Assembly: GCA_035533815.1 (NCBI GenBank)
Contig: DATLTB010000008.1
Coordinates: 1-24,525 of the forward strand
From: JANWKA01 sp035533815
Lineage (GTDB): Bacteria > Bacteroidota > Bacteroidia > Chitinophagales > Chitinophagaceae
Reading direction: 5' to 3'
Length of the DNA: 24,525 nucleotides
Each line of letters starts with the position of its first letter. Position 1 is the stretch's first letter. Below the pieces are notes generated by a model. That model ran no database searches. It saw nothing but the letters and a program-made list of their open reading frames with translations, and had not been told where the DNA came from. Below are positions 7,955-14,784 of the stretch, piece after piece. The position numbers and the translations under genes are program-made.

Positions 7955-9046
7955 ATGGATGGCACGGCAATTATCCTTACCAACGGCTTACTGACTGAAA
8001 GTGCAGCTAAAACCGCCCATGGGCTGATCCGGGGAACTTTACGATACCGGATCTTGGCAGTGGTGGATGAAGCGCATGCGGGAATGGATGCCGGTGTAGT
8101 GCTGGATGGCCAAAACCGCCGGATCCCCATCATGGCCACTGTGACTGAAGCCATAAAAAAAGTCACAGAACCCATCAATTACTGCCTGGTGGGGATTGCC
8201 CCAAAGGGCGGTAAACTGCCCGGGGAAATGAAATCCCAGATCAGGGAATGTATCTGCAATCAAATCCACATCGTCAGCGGCCTGCATGACTTCATCAGTG
8301 ATATGCCGGAAATGCTTAATCTGGCAAACCAGTATAAAGTATCCATCACAGATATCCGAAAACCAAAAAAAAGAGAGGAACTGCATTTCTGGAGTGGAAA
8401 GATTTATAACATCCGGGCATTAACCATTGCGGTGCTGGGTACGGATACTTGCCTGGGAAAACGCACTACAGCCCGTTTCCTGACAGATGCCTGCACCGTT
8501 GCAGGTATTCGTACAGGTATGATCAGCACAGGTCAGACAGGCTGGATGCAGGACGGCCAATATGGTTTTGTGCTGGATACAACGATTAATGATTTTGTCT
8601 CTGGAGAACTGGAACACGCCATTTTCACCTGTGATCAGGAAACAAAACCCGATCTGATCGTAGTAGAGGGACAGTCCGGTTTGCGCAATCCCACCGGCCC
8701 ATGCGGATCTGAATTCCTTTTGAGTGGCAATATCCGGCACGTGATCCTCCAGCATGCGCCAAAAAGGAAATGGTACGGAGAAAACCAGCAATGGGGAGAA
8801 ATTCCTACACTTGCCAGCGAATTAGCCCTGATCCGGATGTATGGGGCCAGGGTAGAAGCGGTAACACTGAATACCCAGGGTTGCACTCCCCTTGAATCGG
8901 GTCAATTCCGAAGTTCATATGAAAAAGACTTGAATATACCGGTGGTCCTGCCGTTGGAAGAAGGGGTTGACCGGTTGGTTAACCTGATGAAAAAATTGAT
9001 GGAGATCCAAAAGCAGACCATTGTCAATCCCGGTCCCGGAGATTGA
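7955..9046 (+). CDS. DUF1611 protein, DgcN-type D-glutamate N-acetyltransferase candidate
   Basis: The 363-residue protein has the two-part DUF1611 architecture: an N-terminal Rossmann-like domain (AIILTNGLL, KTAHGLIRG and VVDEAHAGMDAG, residues 5-47) and a C-terminal P-loop-like domain with GTDTCLGKRTT (162-172), TGQTG (192-196) and VVEGQSGL (236-243). A marine proteobacterial member, DgcN, is reported to acetylate D-glutamate, and its partner DgcA then racemises N-acetyl-D-glutamate to the L form. Here the next gene is a DgcA/dipeptide-epimerase homologue 27 bases away, which supports the same role. A GTG at 7943 would add four residues; the ATG at 7955 fits the family N-terminus better. 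The start is divergent from ychF with 68 bases between them. The exact substrate is inferred. Confidence 0.85.
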   Translation: MDGTAIILTNGLLTESAAKTAHGLIRGTLRYRILAVVDEAHAGMDAGVVLDGQNRRIPIMATVTEAIKKVTEPINYCLVGIAPKGGKLPGEMKSQIRECICNQIHIVSGLHDFISDMPEMLNLANQYKVSITDIRKPKKREELHFWSGKIYNIRALTIAVLGTDTCLGKRTTARFLTDACTVAGIRTGMISTGQTGWMQDGQYGFVLDTTINDFVSGELEHAIFTCDQETKPDLIVVEGQSGLRNPTGPCGSEFLLSGNIRHVILQHAPKRKWYGENQQWGEIPTLASELALIRMYGARVEAVTLNTQGCTPLESGQFRSSYEKDLNIPVVLPLEEGVDRLVNLMKKLMEIQKQTIVNPGPGD

Positions 9047-9073
9047 TCATTCACCACTAACGATTTTCAAAGG

Positions 9074-10141
9074 ATGAAAATAGCCGCCATACAGGTAACC
9101 CGGGCAAACCTCGAACTGACCAGGCCTTATACCATAGCATACAAGACTGTCAGTTTTGTGGAAAATGTCCTTGTGGAGATGATCCTCGAAAATGGGATCA
9201 TCGGTCTGGGTTCGGCTAATCCTAGTAAACAGGTGGTGGGTGAAGACCTGGATGATACCATGAAAGCCTTGAAATCCCTGGATTTCCTATTACACAGGGA
9301 TATCCGGGAGTTCCGTAAACTGCTCTCAGAGGTACAGGAAATGTTCCCCTCCAGTCCAGGAGCCAGGGCCGCCCTGGACATAGCCTTGCATGATGCTTTT
9401 TGCCGTTTCCTGGGAATTCCGCTGGCAGATTTCCTTGGGCGGCGGATCAAGTCATTGCCTACCTCCATCACCATTGGCATCAAAAACACAGCGGACACGC
9501 TGTCAGAAGCCAGGGAATATGTTGACAGGGGATTCTTTGTGCTTAAAGTAAAATTGGGTATCTCCCCTGAAGAAGACCTGGAAAGGCTTACCTGTTTGCA
9601 TAAAACTTTTGGCGATCGAATAGTTATTCGGGTTGATGCCAATCAGGGTTACACCTCCAACCAGCTGATCCGGTTTTTCGACAAAGTCAAATCCTTTAAA
9701 CTGGAACTGATTGAGCAGCCTTTGGCCGCAAAAGCGATCACGGAAATGAAACAGTTGCCTTCCAATATCCGAAAACAAATCGCTGCGGATGAATCCCTGG
9801 TCAATTCACAAGATGCCTTCAGGCTTGCCGAATCTCCTGTTTCTTGCGGGATCTTTAATATCAAACTCATGAAATGCGGGGGCATCTTTCCGGCATTGCA
9901 GATTGCAGATATTGCCCATTATTCCGGCATTGACCTGATGTGGGGTTGCAATGATGAAAGCATCATCAGCATCACTGCTGCCCTGCATGTTGCATTCAGT
10001 TGCCCCCATACCCGATATATTGATCTGGACGGCAGCTTTGATCTGGCCAAAGATTTGGTGGAGGGTGGTTTTATGCTGAAAAATGGTATGATGAGCCTTT
10101 ACGACCTTCCGGGACTGGGGGTCCGGAGACTATCTACATGA
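9074..10141 (+). CDS. Enolase-superfamily dipeptide epimerase / N-acetyl-D-glutamate racemase (DgcA-like)
   Basis: The 355-residue protein belongs to the muconate-lactonising/mandelate-racemase branch of the enolase superfamily. The catalytic set is complete: KVK (158-160), metal ligands Asp188 (RVDANQG), Glu214 (IEQP) and Asp239 (ADES), and Lys264 on the opposite face (IKLMKCGG). The C-terminal DLD at 317-319 in IDLDGSF corresponds to the DxD motif that marks L-Ala-D/L-Glu epimerases, where it binds the substrate's alpha-amino group. Such enzymes recycle peptidoglycan-derived L-Ala-D-Glu; the DgcA subset instead racemises N-acetyl-D-glutamate made by DgcN. The neighbour upstream is DgcN-like, so both roles are plausible. 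An AAAGG stretch precedes the ATG, and the SpmAB gene follows after 24 bases. Confidence 0.88.
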   Translation: MKIAAIQVTRANLELTRPYTIAYKTVSFVENVLVEMILENGIIGLGSANPSKQVVGEDLDDTMKALKSLDFLLHRDIREFRKLLSEVQEMFPSSPGARAALDIALHDAFCRFLGIPLADFLGRRIKSLPTSITIGIKNTADTLSEAREYVDRGFFVLKVKLGISPEEDLERLTCLHKTFGDRIVIRVDANQGYTSNQLIRFFDKVKSFKLELIEQPLAAKAITEMKQLPSNIRKQIAADESLVNSQDAFRLAESPVSCGIFNIKLMKCGGIFPALQIADIAHYSGIDLMWGCNDESIISITAALHVAFSCPHTRYIDLDGSFDLAKDLVEGGFMLKNGMMSLYDLPGLGVRRLST

Positions 10142-10165
10142 TCTACTGCTGATAATTCTAATAGT

Positions 10166-11401
10166 ATGGCCCTGAATATTGTCTTTATCGCCTTTTTCCT
10201 TATCGCCTTTTTAGTCGCCCTTGTCCGGCTGGTGTTTTTTGGGGATACGGGAATTTTCCAGGCAATGGTCAATGGTATTTTTGACAATTCCCGGTTTGCT
10301 GTCATGGATATCTGCCTGCCCCTGATCGGGATCATGGCTTTCTGGCTGGGCATCATGAAGGTGGGTGAAAAAGGAGGTGTGGTGCGGACCCTTTCCAAAA
10401 TTGTAGGCCCTTTCTTCAGTAAGTTATTCCCGGAAGTACCGAAGGATCATCCTGCACTGGGAGCCATCCTGATGAATTTTGCTGCCAATATGCTTAATCT
10501 GGACAATGCAGCCACCCCTTTGGGACTTAAAGCCATGGAAGAATTGCAGTCCCTCAATCCGGTTAAGGATACGGCAACTAATGCACAGATCATGTTCCTG
10601 GTATTGAATGCTTCCAGCCTGACCCTGCTACCGATTAACATCATGGCCTACCGCTCTCAATTGCATGCTGCCAATCCTTCTGATGTGTTTATACCCATCC
10701 TGATTGCCACATTTTTTTCCGTCATGACCGGACTGATCACTGTTTCCATTTATCAGCGGATCAATTTGTTCAACAGGGTGATGCTCGCATACCTGGGTAC
10801 CTTTGTCCTGGCTATCGGTGGGTTGCTCTATTATTTTTCCACCATTCCTTCTTCCAGGATCAATCTCATCTCTTCAGTAGCCGGCAACCTGCTGCTGGTC
10901 ACCATAGTTATCCTTTTCATCACCATGGGCCTGATCCGCAAGATCAATGTCTATGATACCTTCATTGAAGGGGCCAAGGAAGGGTTCAGTATTGCCATTC
11001 GGATCATTCCCTATCTGGTAGCCATATTGGTAGCTATCGGTCTGTTCAGGACTTCCGGTTGTTTAGATTACTTAGTCCAGGGCATTGGAAGCCTGGTCCA
11101 CCTGTTTGGACTGAACACAGATTTTGTTCCCGCCCTTCCAGTAGCCTTCATGAAACCCCTCAGCGGAAGCGGTGCCCGCGGACTGATGATTGAAGTGATG
11201 CAGAAATATGGTGCCGATTCTTTCCCTGGTCGTGTGGCCTGTGTTATTCAGGGGTCGACCGAAACGACCTTTTATGTGCTGGCCGTTTATTATGGAGCTG
11301 TGAACATTAAAAAAATCCGCCATACCTTACCCTGTGCCTTGTTGGCTGAAATTGTAGGCATAATCGCAGGAATATGTGTAGCCTATGTGTTTTTCCATTG
11401 A
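10166..11401 (+). CDS. Fused SpmA-SpmB nucleoside-recognition (Gate) domain membrane protein
   Basis: The 411-residue polytopic inner-membrane protein is about ten hydrophobic segments long. Its first half matches SpmA (spore maturation protein A), with NLDNAATPLGLKAMEEL at 111-127; the second half matches SpmB, with PLSGSGARG (331-339) and GSTETTFYVLAVYYGAVNIK (363-382). In Bacillus these are two proteins linked to spore-core dehydration; in non-sporulating Bacteroidota the fused form has no settled function. The Gate fold is shared with nucleoside and other solute transporters. The gene lies 24 bases behind the epimerase and ends the operon, which suggests movement of a peptide, a D-amino acid or an acetylated amino acid. 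That transport role is inference from context. A hairpin lies just after the stop codon. Confidence 0.85.
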   Translation: MALNIVFIAFFLIAFLVALVRLVFFGDTGIFQAMVNGIFDNSRFAVMDICLPLIGIMAFWLGIMKVGEKGGVVRTLSKIVGPFFSKLFPEVPKDHPALGAILMNFAANMLNLDNAATPLGLKAMEELQSLNPVKDTATNAQIMFLVLNASSLTLLPINIMAYRSQLHAANPSDVFIPILIATFFSVMTGLITVSIYQRINLFNRVMLAYLGTFVLAIGGLLYYFSTIPSSRINLISSVAGNLLLVTIVILFITMGLIRKINVYDTFIEGAKEGFSIAIRIIPYLVAILVAIGLFRTSGCLDYLVQGIGSLVHLFGLNTDFVPALPVAFMKPLSGSGARGLMIEVMQKYGADSFPGRVACVIQGSTETTFYVLAVYYGAVNIKKIRHTLPCALLAEIVGIIAGICVAYVFFH

Positions 11402-11454
11402 TTGTAATACAATTGTCAGTAATTCCCAGTTTTCAGTAGGGGTTGGCTGCAAAT

Positions 11455-11469
11455 CCGACATTTTGTCGG
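11455..11469 (+). terminator. Hairpin after the dgcN/dgcA/spmAB operon
   Basis: CCGACA-TTT-TGTCGG is a perfect six-pair stem with a three-base loop, 54 bases after the SpmAB stop codon. The bases that follow (TTAATG) are not a strong T run, so it may be a weak terminator or an mRNA 3'-end stabiliser. A second short imperfect palindrome lies at 11401-11413. Confidence 0.35.
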
Positions 11470-11484
11470 TTAATGATGAAAATA

Positions 11485-11517
11485 TTGCGGAAAAGCAATT
11501 TTACTATAGTATTTTTG
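11485..11517 (+). promoter_or_regulatory. Candidate promoter of the dioxygenase-SDR genes
   Basis: TTG (11485-11487) is followed after 22 bases by TATTTTTG (11510-11517), a perfect match to the Bacteroidota -7 consensus TAnnTTTG. The start of transcription would be near 11523, giving a leader of about 58 bases to the ATG at 11581. Confidence 0.45.
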
Positions 11518-11580
11518 TGATACAGGTATTATTTTAGCTTTCGGATATTGGTTCACACGGTCCGTAAAAAGTAAACCTAC

Positions 11581-12390
11581 ATGATAGATCATCACAAAAA
11601 ATTTGTTCTCGGGGATGAGGGTTTGACAGCTGAGCATTTTGCGTTTTACAATAAGTATGGGTTTATTCATTTCAGGCAATTCTTCAATCCCGAACAAATC
11701 AAGGCTGCCCTGGACGCCATAGCGTCTCTTCAGGAGGAATGGATCACCGCGGGTCTCACCAAGGTGAATGGCATTCCACTCAAATATGGGAAAGATGAAA
11801 ATAGTAAAACCATTGTTCAACGGTTTGCCTTTGCTTCCCTGCACAGCGAATACCTGCATCAGATGCTGCAGGATGAGCGCATTCAATGGCTGAAAGAGTT
11901 CATTGGAGACGATGCGCGTATTGCAGAAAATGAAAAAGATGGACTGGTCGTCAATCATTATGTTAATACCGGTGAAAGTAATTTCACCAAGCTGGGCTGG
12001 CATACGGATGGACTTCGGGACCTGTTCACGAACCTGAAGCTGAATCCCATGCTCAATATTGGTATTTACCTGGATGATTCCCCAATTGAGAAGGGTGGAT
12101 TGAGGCTGCTGCCCGGCACACACCGTCAGGGTATTTATTCCATGCTTTTCCGGAAACGTTATTTTGTAGATAATAATCCTGATGATCAGGAAATAGCCCT
12201 GGAGGCCCAATCCGGTGACCTGACCGTGCATTCCGGCAGGATCTGGCATCGAGTGGCATTGTCACCCCTGGAAGGAATTGCCAGCAAAAGAAGGGTCATG
12301 TATTTCCCCATTATCAAGGGAAAATATAAGCCTAAAACAGAAGAAAGCTGGACTCCGATATATCATAAATTCCATCGGCTGGTCAAATAA
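11581..12390 (+). CDS. Phytanoyl-CoA dioxygenase (PhyH) family Fe(II)/2-oxoglutarate oxygenase
   Basis: The 269-residue protein has the double-stranded beta-helix of the PhyH family. The iron ligands are readable as His141 and Asp143 (GWHTDG) and a distal His, most likely His223 in HSGRIWHRVAL; Arg237 or Arg238 is placed to bind 2-oxoglutarate. GGLRLLPGTHRQG (172-184) is the usual PhyH turn. These enzymes hydroxylate an unactivated carbon using O2 and 2-oxoglutarate; substrates range from fatty acyl-CoA to amino acids and natural products and cannot be read from sequence. The ATG at 11581 is preceded by a good promoter. A short-chain dehydrogenase follows after 35 bases, so hydroxylation followed by alcohol/ketone redox chemistry is a reasonable inference. 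The protein looks complete and soluble. Confidence 0.88.
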   Translation: MIDHHKKFVLGDEGLTAEHFAFYNKYGFIHFRQFFNPEQIKAALDAIASLQEEWITAGLTKVNGIPLKYGKDENSKTIVQRFAFASLHSEYLHQMLQDERIQWLKEFIGDDARIAENEKDGLVVNHYVNTGESNFTKLGWHTDGLRDLFTNLKLNPMLNIGIYLDDSPIEKGGLRLLPGTHRQGIYSMLFRKRYFVDNNPDDQEIALEAQSGDLTVHSGRIWHRVALSPLEGIASKRRVMYFPIIKGKYKPKTEESWTPIYHKFHRLVK

Positions 12391-12425
12391 TATTGTCAGC
12401 TGCTCCGGGAAAACCAATTATCAAA

Positions 12426-13214
12426 ATGAGCTATGCATTGATCACCGGTGCCAGTAAAGGCATTGGTAAGGCTATGGCGGCTAGCCTGGCAGGAAGGAAA
12501 TTTAACCTGCTCCTGGTGGCCAGGTCCGGACAGCTTTTGCAGGATACGGCGGAGGATCTGATCCTCCGGTTTGGTATACAGGTGCAATGGCTTGCCATTG
12601 ATCTTGCTGATCCCGGGGCGGTAGGGGAAATATTGAAATGGATTCAGGTCAACCAATTCCCTGTATCCGTGCTGATCAACAATGCCGGTTATGGCTTATG
12701 GGGGAATTTCACTGACCGCAGCGCAGAGGATTGGAATAATATGCTACAGCTTAACATCCTGACCCTGGTCAAACTAACCCATGGTATGATCCCAATACTT
12801 CTGCTTCAGCCAAAAAAATATATCCTGAATGTAGGAAGCACCGCTGGTTTTCAGGCCATACCCACCCTAAGCCTATATGCTGGCTCCAAGGCCCTGGTCA
12901 ATATCTTTACCCGGGGGCTTTCCCATGAACTGAAAGATCTGGGGATCAGTGTTACCCTGCTGGCCCCCGGAAGCGTAAAAACGGATTTTGTACGCCGATC
13001 AGGTATGGTGCACATGCAGGAATTTGCAGACCGGATGTCCATGGAACCCGGAATAGTGGCAGAAAAAGCTATAAAAGCCATGCTGCAGGGCAAAAGGGAA
13101 ATCATACCGGGCCGTACAAACCGGTTTAGTGTATCCATGGTCAGGCTGATGCCCAGGTCAATGATTGAACGGCTAGCCGGATCACTTTACCGGGTAAAGG
13201 AAAAACCTGTATAG
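12426..13214 (+). CDS. Short-chain dehydrogenase/reductase, classical DltE-like (COG0300) type
   Basis: The 262-residue protein is a full classical SDR: cofactor motif TGASKGIG (7-14), LINNAG (83-88), and the catalytic residues Asn110, Ser138 (VGSTAG), Tyr151 and Lys155 (YAGSK), followed by LLAPGSVKTDF (178-188). The basic residue in VARS after the second strand suggests NADP(H) preference. Sequence style resembles the DltE/YqjQ group, which includes ketoacyl and 3-ketosphinganine-type reductases, but the substrate is not determined. A TTG at 12393 is open in frame and would add 11 residues; the ATG at 12426 begins directly at the first beta-strand as is usual and is preferred. It follows the PhyH gene by 35 bases and is probably co-transcribed with it. 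Confidence 0.92.
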   Translation: MSYALITGASKGIGKAMAASLAGRKFNLLLVARSGQLLQDTAEDLILRFGIQVQWLAIDLADPGAVGEILKWIQVNQFPVSVLINNAGYGLWGNFTDRSAEDWNNMLQLNILTLVKLTHGMIPILLLQPKKYILNVGSTAGFQAIPTLSLYAGSKALVNIFTRGLSHELKDLGISVTLLAPGSVKTDFVRRSGMVHMQEFADRMSMEPGIVAEKAIKAMLQGKREIIPGRTNRFSVSMVRLMPRSMIERLAGSLYRVKEKPV

Positions 13215-13258
13215 TTTGTAAATTACCATGCATCAAGAATGCAGGGAGTTACTCAAGC

Positions 13259-13528
13259 ATGATGACACAGCATTTAAACCTGGATTCAATACCCCCATTG
13301 CATCGACCATCCAGCTCTTATGCGCTGATTTACGGCAGCGCCAAATTAAGCGTACCTGTTAAACCGTTTCTCTATGGTAACTCTGATGCTTTTAAATCCC
13401 TAGAAGATTTCCTACGGCAACCATGTAGCAAGTCAAAGCACTTCTATTACAAATATACAAAGCAAATGGAAGTGGTTCTCCTCCCTGCGGCAAGACCCAG
13501 GGTTTCCGAACCAGAAATTTATGAATAG
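13259..13528 (+). CDS. Doubtful small open reading frame of unknown function
   Basis: This 89-codon frame fills most of the 306-base gap between the SDR gene and the PAP2-like gene and overlaps the latter's start by eight bases. It shows no recognisable domain, signal peptide or membrane segment, and it is rich in Pro, Ser, Lys and Tyr. Against it, the reading frame of the PAP2 gene stays open back to 13404 and its extension also looks protein-like (KWKWFSSLRQDPGF) but has no ATG, GTG or TTG start. One of the two readings must be chance. It is listed so that the gap is accounted for. Confidence 0.18.
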   Translation: MMTQHLNLDSIPPLHRPSSSYALIYGSAKLSVPVKPFLYGNSDAFKSLEDFLRQPCSKSKHFYYKYTKQMEVVLLPAARPRVSEPEIYE

Positions 13529-14228
13529 ACCCGGGGAGTATTATGCGTATAAACCCCGTTTTCTGGGGATTATACGCCAACGCTGGCAGGAATCAATGTC
13601 CATCCGGGGATTTACCATTCGCTTATGGATGACTATCGTTTACCTAACCTGCCTGGTAGTCTTCATGAATAATTATTTCAATTATATCCAGGCCAGGCAG
13701 GGAATCGTTTTGAACGATTTCCTGCTCTCCCTGTTCCACCCGGTCAATCTCTCCCTGGAAATTTTCAGTGTGATCTATATCAGCATTATTACCGGAATTT
13801 TTTTCCTGCTGATGGTACCGGACTACCTGCTCCGGGCAATTGAGGCAGCTTCCATCATCTACAGCCTGCGTATCCTGACCTTGTATTTTGTGAAACTGGA
13901 TCCCCCGGCAGGCTTCATTCCCCTGACTGATCCTTTTATGCTGCATTTTGTATATGATGGAAGGATGATCACCAAGGACCTGTTTTTCTCTGGGCATACT
14001 GCAAGCTTGATGCTGCTGGTGCTGGCCACAGACCGGAAAGGACTTAAAGTATTTTTTACCCTGGCATTATCCGCTGTGATCCTCATGTTACTCTGGCAGC
14101 GGGTTCATTATACCATAGATATCGTAGGCGCCTTGTTTTTTACCGCACTGGCCTGGAAAATAACCGGATTATGGCGACATAAAGGGTCATTGAATTCCAA
14201 AACTGGCATTCCTGGTTATTTCCAGTGA
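13521..14228 (+). CDS. PAP2-related membrane protein, sphingomyelin-synthase-like (PAP2_C type)
   Basis: The 235-residue protein has about six hydrophobic helices. It carries the two signature blocks of the sphingomyelin-synthase/PAP2_C group: FFSGHTAS (155-162, His159) and HYTIDIVGA (196-204, His196 and Asp200), which together make the His-His-Asp triad that transfers a phospho-headgroup. RILTLYFVKLDPPAGFIPL (117-135) fits the extracellular loop before the first block. In eukaryotes these enzymes move phosphocholine or phosphoethanolamine onto ceramide; bacterial members are mostly untested and may instead act as lipid phosphatases. Bacteroidota often make sphingolipids, which keeps the transferase option open. 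The ATG at 13521 is the only usable start. The end overlaps a convergent gene by 42 bases. Confidence 0.8.
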   Translation: MNRPGEYYAYKPRFLGIIRQRWQESMSIRGFTIRLWMTIVYLTCLVVFMNNYFNYIQARQGIVLNDFLLSLFHPVNLSLEIFSVIYISIITGIFFLLMVPDYLLRAIEAASIIYSLRILTLYFVKLDPPAGFIPLTDPFMLHFVYDGRMITKDLFFSGHTASLMLLVLATDRKGLKVFFTLALSAVILMLLWQRVHYTIDIVGALFFTALAWKITGLWRHKGSLNSKTGIPGYFQ

Positions 14229-14657
14229 ATTGGCATCCATAATCTGAATGATTAAATTACCCTTTGAACCGGAAGGAATGAGCGTGGGAATGGCATATCT
14301 TAGCAGTACGGTGTCCATCAACTTTAGGAATGAAAAGTAGGAATCTGAATAAGGTAGCCTAGTAATCAGGGAATCAGCCCCATTTATTCCAGCATACAAA
14401 TCCACTTCCTTTACACTATCCTGTGAAAAATAGTCTACCTCAAAACTCAGGGTATCCCCTGCAGTAAAAATACCTCCGTTGATACTTTTCCCGGTTGCAG
14501 TATCCACCAGCAGATTATTGCTGACCGGGTAAAAACTCACACCGCTTTTAACCAGACTGGTATTGATAAATCCGGTGGATTTGCTGCATCTTTCCCATAA
14601 TACCGCAAAAAGGACCAGGAGGGTTAATTTCACCAAAACCAGCCTATATATTTTCAT
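14187..14657 (-). CDS. Small exported protein of unknown function
   Basis: The 156-residue product starts with a basic and then hydrophobic stretch (MKIYRLVLVKLTLLVLFAVL) followed by WERC, which could be a poor lipobox with Cys24 or simply the end of a signal peptide or anchor. The rest is rich in beta-strand-type sequence (FTAGDTLSFEVDYFSQDSV, then VDLYAGING) and resembles an Ig-like extracellular fold, but no family was recognised. A longer frame starts at 14708; the ATG at 14657 is preferred because it directly begins the signal peptide and has a -7-like element at 14665-14672. The last 42 bases overlap the end of the PAP2-like gene on the other strand. Confidence 0.65.
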   Translation of the reverse strand: MKIYRLVLVKLTLLVLFAVLWERCSKSTGFINTSLVKSGVSFYPVSNNLLVDTATGKSINGGIFTAGDTLSFEVDYFSQDSVKEVDLYAGINGADSLITRLPYSDSYFSFLKLMDTVLLRYAIPTLIPSGSKGNLIIQIMDANSLEITRNASFGIQ

Positions 14658-14664
14658 TTCGCAG

Positions 14665-14672
14665 CAAAAATA
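14665..14672 (-). promoter_or_regulatory. Candidate -7 element for the small exported protein
   Basis: The minus strand reads TATTTTTG, a perfect TAnnTTTG match, eight bases before the ATG at 14657. The leader would be nearly absent and no -33 TTG lies at the right distance, so this is weak. Confidence 0.2.
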
Positions 14673-14784
14673 CCATAATTCGCGACAGGCAGGGACAGGG
14701 TCTGCCAATTGATTTTTGCTTAATTTTAACCATTCACGTCACATTTCCTGCCTGAGCCTGCGTAATTCCATATTAAAGCTATTA

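Noticed and set aside
14716..14784. TTG-initiated 23-residue extension of the transporter-HEAT protein
   Set aside because: The extension is not typical of the family and an ATG follows at a sensible place before the first membrane helix.
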